DNA of 36,881 bases from a virus. The position numbers and the translations under genes were made by a program. The notes beneath the pieces were generated by a model that was not told the origin of the DNA, made no database searches, and saw only the letters and a program-made list of their open reading frames with translations. The stretch is from IMG/VR virus record IMGVR_UViG_3300000115_000078, positions 1 through 36,881 of that record; one strand, given 5' to 3'. Positions within the stretch are counted from its first letter, which is position 1. The number at the start of each line of letters is the position of its first letter. Of this stretch, positions 33,286 to 36,881 are shown piece after piece.

Positions 33286-33729
33286 TTAAGTTAGTCTAAC
33301 TATAGCATTATTTATGTCGGCATTGGGGAACTTGACAGTAAACGTACCATTAGAAACTGTCTTAGGGCCACCAAAATCTAGTACTACAATAGCGTAGTTA
33401 GCGCCAGATCCTGCGATTACGATAGCTCCACTCGCAGTAAACGTAGCGCTAGTCCATACCGCATCCGCAAAGTCTGCCATAACAGTGCCAGTAGTAGCGT
33501 CCTTAGATGTCGTTAGTGCTATGCCCTTGCGGGCGTAGTTACCTGTGGCGGCAAGCTCTCCAACGGGACTATTAACGCTGGTTGTGGTTGGGCCTACATC
33601 GACACTGCCATCTATTAGCACTATGCTCCAGTTGCTAGAACTAGTCCAGTCAGGCCCGCTGGATAGTCCGTCTGGATTACCCAGTAAGAACTGTTTAGCC
33701 ACATTTGTAATACATTGTGTAATAGCCAT
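33286..33729 (-). CDS. Small structural protein
   Basis: A 147-residue protein with mostly beta strands and a Gly/Ala/Thr-rich body. QCITNVAKQFLLGNPDG at the N terminus, SPVGELAATGNYARKGIAL in the middle, MADFADAVWTSATFTASG and IVVLDFGGPKTVSNGTFTVK towards the end match a family of small phage structural proteins usually found near tail fibres. I do not know its exact place in the virion. It starts on the last base of the previous stop (TAATG), so the two are coupled. No membrane span or active-site motif. Confidence 0.78.
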   Translation of the reverse strand: MAITQCITNVAKQFLLGNPDGLSSGPDWTSSSNWSIVLIDGSVDVGPTTTSVNSPVGELAATGNYARKGIALTTSKDATTGTVMADFADAVWTSATFTASGAIVIAGSGANYAIVVLDFGGPKTVSNGTFTVKFPNADINNAIVRLT

Positions 33730-34394
33730 TATTGCACCGGTACCCTTGTCTGCCCATTACGATAGGCGTCTTGTTTGTTTTTACCTTCTTGCTGTATTTT
33801 ATACTCTGATAGACTCTGATTAAACATATTGTCGTAGTTAGCAATAATATCCTGCTCCGCTTTCATAAAGCGTGCGGCTTCTACCAAAGCACCGTTAAGT
33901 AGTACGTTAGAGAACTTACGTGATAACTGCGTTTCGTTAGTACTATCGTCAAACTGAGGGTTAGTTATACTAAGAGGCTGTTCGGCGTAGTGTATAGTAA
34001 CCTGTACGCTGGTGCTGTTGAATACTGGCGCTACTGATGCAATGGTTCCGGCGTCTGATATTGCGTAGTATTTTGCTAGTGCGCTTACCTCATTATCCCC
34101 GCTGGTAAACGGGTACGCTTCTCTGAGAAATGACTCGTCCTTCCTTATGAGGCTAATCGTGTTACTTGCCGGGTCACTAATAGATACATTATAGATGTAC
34201 AAATAATCCGTCGGGAGGATAAAGAAATTCGCCCCCGCGCTCAGAGTTTTAGTCTCTTTCTTTCGCAAACCCGCCGAGTCTACCACCGCGTAAATTTTAT
34301 TTTCTGTCTGTGTTATGAACAGGTCTAACTGAGCAGTTGTAAAAGTCTGCTCAGTGGTGTCTTGTATCGCGGCTACTAATTCATTATAAGTCAT
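33729..34394 (-). CDS. Head-tail adaptor protein (SU10 adaptor-like)
   Basis: A 221-residue neck protein. The pattern MTYNELVAAIQDTTEQTF, LDLFITQTENKIYAVV, then TLSAGANFFILPTDYLYIYN and a C-terminal helix VLLNGALVEAARFMKAEQD is what I recall for phage adaptor/neck proteins of podoviruses, joining the portal to the tail; the beta strands around LPTDYLYIYNV form the core. No enzyme motif. The stop of the preceding zinc-ribbon gene overlaps its start by 4 bases (ATGA). Confidence 0.72.
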   Translation of the reverse strand: MTYNELVAAIQDTTEQTFTTAQLDLFITQTENKIYAVVDSAGLRKKETKTLSAGANFFILPTDYLYIYNVSISDPASNTISLIRKDESFLREAYPFTSGDNEVSALAKYYAISDAGTIASVAPVFNSTSVQVTIHYAEQPLSITNPQFDDSTNETQLSRKFSNVLLNGALVEAARFMKAEQDIIANYDNMFNQSLSEYKIQQEGKNKQDAYRNGQTRVPVQ

Positions 34395-34744
34395 GTAATC
34401 TCTACCGTTACGTTCCCAAGCTCTAGTTTAAGTACTAGCAAGTTATTCAGTACACCAAAAGCAGTCCCACTAAAGCCCACAGGATTAAAGCCAGACTCCC
34501 GTAGTGCTCTGCTAGCATCCAACCCCTGATCGGGTCTAGGATTACGTAGCGCTTGTGGGTCGTGTACTGGAAACTCCCCTAGTCTGTTCTGGGGGTGATC
34601 CCCATTCCAACACGACGGACACGCTTTTATGTTCGTGTCTACGCCTTTTCTAACTAAACTTTTTAGTTCCGTTAGTTTATACCTAAAAGCGCATAGGTCA
34701 CAGAACCCAAATGCTTTCTTACCTGCCGCAAACTTAGTCCCCAT
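34391..34744 (-). CDS. Zinc-ribbon protein of the virion operon
   Basis: A 117-residue protein with two CxxC pairs, CDLC (15-18) and CPSC (42-45), that would hold one zinc ion. FCDLCAFRYKLTELKSLVRK followed by CPSCWNGDHPQNRLG is a recurrent small phage motif, found next to neck genes; the C-terminal half after about residue 60 (GLDASRALRESGFNPVGFSG) is less clear and ends in hydrophobic strands. Likely a connector-associated or assembly protein; function unproven. Coupled at both ends by 1- and 4-base overlaps. Confidence 0.78.
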   Translation of the reverse strand: MGTKFAAGKKAFGFCDLCAFRYKLTELKSLVRKGVDTNIKACPSCWNGDHPQNRLGEFPVHDPQALRNPRPDQGLDASRALRESGFNPVGFSGTAFGVLNNLLVLKLELGNVTVEIT

Positions 34745-35430
34745 TACGGGTGCCCCATTCTAGGTACAAACCTAACTGACGCCTTCTCTCTATCTTCGTT
34801 AGCTGCCAGAGTAAATTGTTCGTCGTACGCAGCTTTCAGCATAGATAGTCTAGGCTCTAGCTCCGGCACCTTCATCGCTATATAGTACGCTAGTCCTGCC
34901 ACAAGACAAGGGAAGAAGCGGAAGTTCATGTCCGCAGTAAATACCCCTGCCCCCGCATCTTGTATCCTACGCATACGGTAATAGTTTATGGAGTATCCAG
35001 CCTTATCGGGTACAGGCCACACTGTAGCTACAGGTTTCTCTGCTCCCCGGTTAATCATAAGTTGTATGGGTCTACCTTGTGACAACTTGTTTGGGATAGT
35101 CGCGTAAGTACTCACACTGATACGTGTTAGGCTAAGATCGTTCTGAGTAGTCGCGTTCCCTGCATTGGTACGCAAGGTATGTTCTAGTAGGTCGATGGTA
35201 TCGGCAGGGAGGTCTACAGTTGCGGTGCCGCTAGTTAGGGCTACTGTGCCTTCTTCGATAGTCCACATGTTGATACCGCGATTCTGCCACTCAATGGTAA
35301 GCAGATTCATAGAGCGACGAGCAGTACGTAGGTCGTAACCAGAGCGCATCTCGCGTCCAGCTCTCTCCCACGCTTCTTCGGCGATCTCGGTAAAATCCAT
35401 GTTAAATGCTGTAGTGCCTGATGTAGCCAT
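34744..35430 (-). CDS. Virion neck/tail tubular-type protein
   Basis: A 228-residue protein starting MATSGTTAFNMDFTEIAEEA and containing AWERAGREMRSGYDLRTARR, SMNLLTIEWQNRGINMWTIE and a central strand-rich part, then TADMNFRFFPCLVAGLAYYI and YDEQFTLAANEDREKASVRF. It looks like the tail tubular A/adaptor class that closes the neck of podoviruses (similar in layout to the 221-residue protein downstream). The hydrophobic LVAGLAYYIAM patch is probably a buried helix rather than a membrane span. Assignment by motif memory and gene order; moderate certainty. Confidence 0.72.
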   Translation of the reverse strand: MATSGTTAFNMDFTEIAEEAWERAGREMRSGYDLRTARRSMNLLTIEWQNRGINMWTIEEGTVALTSGTATVDLPADTIDLLEHTLRTNAGNATTQNDLSLTRISVSTYATIPNKLSQGRPIQLMINRGAEKPVATVWPVPDKAGYSINYYRMRRIQDAGAGVFTADMNFRFFPCLVAGLAYYIAMKVPELEPRLSMLKAAYDEQFTLAANEDREKASVRFVPRMGHP

Positions 35431-35600
35431 TACTTCTTACCTTTCTTGGGGGCGTTTTTGTGAGCCTGAGTAAAGGTTTGTCCATCCTCTACTTTCTCTG
35501 CGATCTGCTTTAACACCTTAGGAGTGTGGTGTACAGAATGTTTCTTCAGCGTCTTCGTTTCGCGTTTAGTCAACCCGCCTTCTTTATAGTACCTACGCAT
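35430..35600 (-). CDS. 56-residue basic protein
   Basis: ATG at 35600 to TAA 35430-35432. The protein MRRYYKEGGLTKRETKTLKK then HSVHHTPKVLKQIAEKVEDG and ending KNAPKKGKK is very basic. It shares the MRRYYKxGG opening with the 45-residue gene upstream. A helix around KVLKQIAEKV is likely. One-base overlaps (TAATG) at both ends place it firmly in the operon. Could bind nucleic acid; nothing more can be said. Confidence 0.75.
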   Translation of the reverse strand: MRRYYKEGGLTKRETKTLKKHSVHHTPKVLKQIAEKVEDGQTFTQAHKNAPKKGKK

Positions 35601-35899
35601 TACTTCCTCCGTTTGGCGGCTGACACTCTACGTGGCTTGCCTGCTGGTTGCCCTAACCGCTTCTTCTCGGCTATCTTACTCTTCTTCTCCGCACTAGACA
35701 TCTCACCTGAGGTCTTTGGCGTCTTGGAAGACACACGCTTAGAAGGGCGGCAGTAAGGAGTACCCCTACCATCGCCTTTCTTTCTACCACAAGCCTTACC
35801 GGTCTTTACGTCTTTCCAATCTTCCTTGAACCAACGCTTTAGGGATGCACCCTTCTCGGTTTTGCGGACTTTGCCGCCCGACTTGTAGTCTTTACGCAT
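35600..35899 (-). CDS. Basic protein with CGRxxG...CRPSKRV motif (DUF5872-like)
   Basis: A 99-residue, very basic protein: MRKDYKSGGKVRK opening, then a core WKDVKTGKACGRKKGDGRGT, PYCRPSKRVSSKTPKTSGE and a Lys/Arg/Ala tail. The two cysteines and the W-D-V-x-T-G-K-x-C-G-R / C-R-P-S-K-R pattern resemble a small domain I recall as DUF5872, seen in marine phages and in giant viruses of eukaryotes; this identification is from memory. Part of a run of small basic genes ahead of the neck genes. Possibly a DNA-packaging or nucleic-acid-binding factor. Confidence 0.78.
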   Translation of the reverse strand: MRKDYKSGGKVRKTEKGASLKRWFKEDWKDVKTGKACGRKKGDGRGTPYCRPSKRVSSKTPKTSGEMSSAEKKSKIAEKKRLGQPAGKPRRVSAAKRRK

Positions 35900-36036
35900 T
35901 ACTTACCCGCCTTCTTTTTACGGCACTTAGCGATAGCCCCAGACGCATACGCGGAAGGGAAGACCTTGTAGCTGGCCTTCACCTTCTTATAGCATGAGTC
36001 TTTTACGGTACCGCCTTTCTTGTAGTACCTACGCAT
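35899..36036 (-). CDS. 45-residue basic protein with AYASGAIAKCR motif
   Basis: ATG at 36036 to TAA 35899-35901. The protein starts MRRYYKKGGTVKDSCYKKVK and continues ASYKVFPSAYASGAIAKCRK. The CYKKVKxxYKVFPSAYASGA pattern is familiar from small proteins of marine viruses, without known role. It has two cysteines, a basic N terminus and the same MRRYYKxGG start as the 56-residue gene, so both probably share an origin. Start and stop overlap the neighbours by one base each. Confidence 0.75.
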   Translation of the reverse strand: MRRYYKKGGTVKDSCYKKVKASYKVFPSAYASGAIAKCRKKKAGK

Positions 36037-36512
36037 TAGCGCATCTTACAGGCTTTACCACCACGGGCTTTGCCGTAACCACGAACCTTGCCGCCTTTCT
36101 TCATCTTAGGCATACCTGCGTTTGCTCCCATACCCATTTCGCCGCCCATAGCGCCAGCTTTTTTCTTACGCTCAGGTAGTTTCATCTTAGGCGGCAGATC
36201 TTTCTTAGGCGGTTTCTTAGGCATTGCTTTCTTCTTAGCCTTAGGATTCAATTTCTGTTCCTTTAGGTTTGCGATTGCCGCAGCAGCCTGTTCATCATCA
36301 AGCGGCATGTTGCCTTGCCCTTTCATAGGCATAACACCGCCACCTTCCTCATACGCTTGCATCTTTCCGCCTTTCATCATCTTAGGCATTTTCTTTTTGG
36401 CTTCTTCAGCCTCTGCCATACCTTCTTTCGTGTATGGGAATTTTTTACCAGCTACATTAGGCATCTTACCGCCCTCCAATTCTTTGGGTATTTGTGATCG
36501 TGAAATTGTCAC
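36036..36512 (-). CDS. Lys/Met/Gly-rich basic protein
   Basis: A 158-residue low-complexity protein starting at GTG 36512 directly after the previous stop (TAG GTG). SRSQIPKELEGGKMPNVAGK then KFPYTKEGMAEAEEAKKK is a conserved-looking opening. The rest is rich in KKMPKMMKGGKM-like stretches and Pro-Lys runs, and ends KGGKVRGYGKARGGKACKMR. An in-frame ATG 16 codons later has GGAGGG upstream and could be the real start. Unstructured, strongly cationic: a candidate for DNA condensation or packaging. No homologue can be named with certainty. Confidence 0.72.
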   Translation of the reverse strand: MTISRSQIPKELEGGKMPNVAGKKFPYTKEGMAEAEEAKKKMPKMMKGGKMQAYEEGGGVMPMKGQGNMPLDDEQAAAAIANLKEQKLNPKAKKKAMPKKPPKKDLPPKMKLPERKKKAGAMGGEMGMGANAGMPKMKKGGKVRGYGKARGGKACKMR

Positions 36513-36839
36513 CTAACACTTCCAACGCTTACGCGCCTGTCTTAATCTTGAGTTAGGGTCTTTTGCTGCTTTCGGGAACTTCTTCATCTGCCCTGCGGAA
36601 CGTGCGCAGTAAGACTTACGTCTAGATGCGCGTTTTCCTTTAGGCTTATCTTCCGTTACAGCCGTTTTTAACTTGCTACCGGGGTTATTCTTTCGGTACT
36701 TCGCTACACCTTTAGCGGTCATGCCCGCACCGGATTTAGTAGGACGTTTGTCGCCGCTCTTCTGGCTCATCCCCTTCATACCGGTGCCGACCTTCCCACC
36801 TTTCGCTAGCTTATAACAAACTCCGAAATCATTACGCAT
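36513..36839 (-). CDS. Basic protein with RRKSYCARSAGQM motif (DUF6321-like)
   Basis: A 108-residue basic protein with a Ser/Gly/Lys first half and a core AVTEDKPKGKRASRRKSYCA, then RSAGQMKKFPKAAKDPNSRL and RQARKRWKC. The SxCARxxG...DPNSRxxxAxRxWxC pattern resembles one I recall from phage and giant-virus proteins (possibly DUF6321), function unknown. ATG at 36839 has GGAG upstream; the reading frame is also open through the right edge, so a longer N terminus is possible. First gene of the basic run in the window. Confidence 0.75.
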   Translation of the reverse strand: MRNDFGVCYKLAKGGKVGTGMKGMSQKSGDKRPTKSGAGMTAKGVAKYRKNNPGSKLKTAVTEDKPKGKRASRRKSYCARSAGQMKKFPKAAKDPNSRLRQARKRWKC

Positions 36840-36843
36840 AGTG

Positions 36844-36881
36844 TTAGCTCCAGAAAAACGCCATGGCGGATATATTAGCCT
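36844..36881 (-). CDS. C-terminal end of an upstream gene (possible)
   Basis: Read on the minus strand, the right edge gives ANISAMAFFWS followed by TAA (36844-36846), 4 bases before the ATG of the 108-residue gene. This looks like the end of a coding frame whose start lies beyond the window, perhaps a virion gene, but eleven residues cannot identify it, and another frame is also open here. Confidence 0.35.
   Translation of the reverse strand, partial: ANISAMAFFWS

Overview
The window looks like about two thirds of the genome of a lytic-type, podovirus-like tailed phage of a marine bacterium. The grounds are a family A DNA polymerase, a gp2.5-like single-strand binding protein, SNF2 and primase-helicase replication genes, very large virion proteins, a fibre of the kind common in ocean phages, and tightly packed genes with 1-4 base overlaps and no tRNA, rRNA or metabolic host genes. 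The gene set recalls the HMO-2011-type marine podoviruses of alphaproteobacteria. That is an inference from remembered family content, not from a search.

Left arm (1-9837, + strand) is the DNA replication/recombination operon. It runs: 5'-truncated DNA polymerase A, a small acidic protein, a 28-residue membrane peptide, a PD-(D/E)XK (RecB/Cas4-like) nuclease, and a small basic HNH-like protein. A 248-base structured intergenic region with a sigma70-like promoter follows. Then come an SNF2-family helicase, a coiled-coil protein, a small helix-turn-helix protein, a zinc-finger-like protein, a gp2.5/DUF2815-like ssDNA-binding protein, a hairpin leader, an AEP primase fused to a DUF927-type helicase, and a small terminal gene. 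A strong rho-independent terminator (9850-9890) closes the arm.

Right arm (36881-9897, all - strand) is the virion and lysis operon, read leftwards towards the replication operon. It opens with five small, very basic Lys/Arg/Gly-rich proteins plus one related short gene. Next are the neck/adaptor and zinc-ribbon proteins, a small structural protein, a tail fibre and a lysis cassette (57-residue holin-like protein, 3TM holin-like protein, M15 peptidase endolysin). After those come a tail/stabilisation protein, a tandemly duplicated pair of beta-rich structural proteins, and a block of four very large proteins (2502, 575, 757 and 2131 residues). That last block is about 18 kb, half of the window, and probably encodes internal or ejected virion proteins.

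The two operons converge at about 9.84-9.90 kb. Terminase, portal and major capsid genes are not in the window and presumably lie beyond the right edge. No integrase, repressor or attachment site was seen. Most interesting points: a Leu at the Pol I 762-equivalent position plus a non-canonical motif C (HDS) in the polymerase; a structured intergenic region with a palindrome inside a promoter; a zincin-type HExxH protease inside the 2131-residue virion protein; a new-looking five-copy ~52-residue repeat followed by collagen/SAY repeats and a dockerin-like calcium loop in the 2502-residue protein; and the cassette of small basic proteins.
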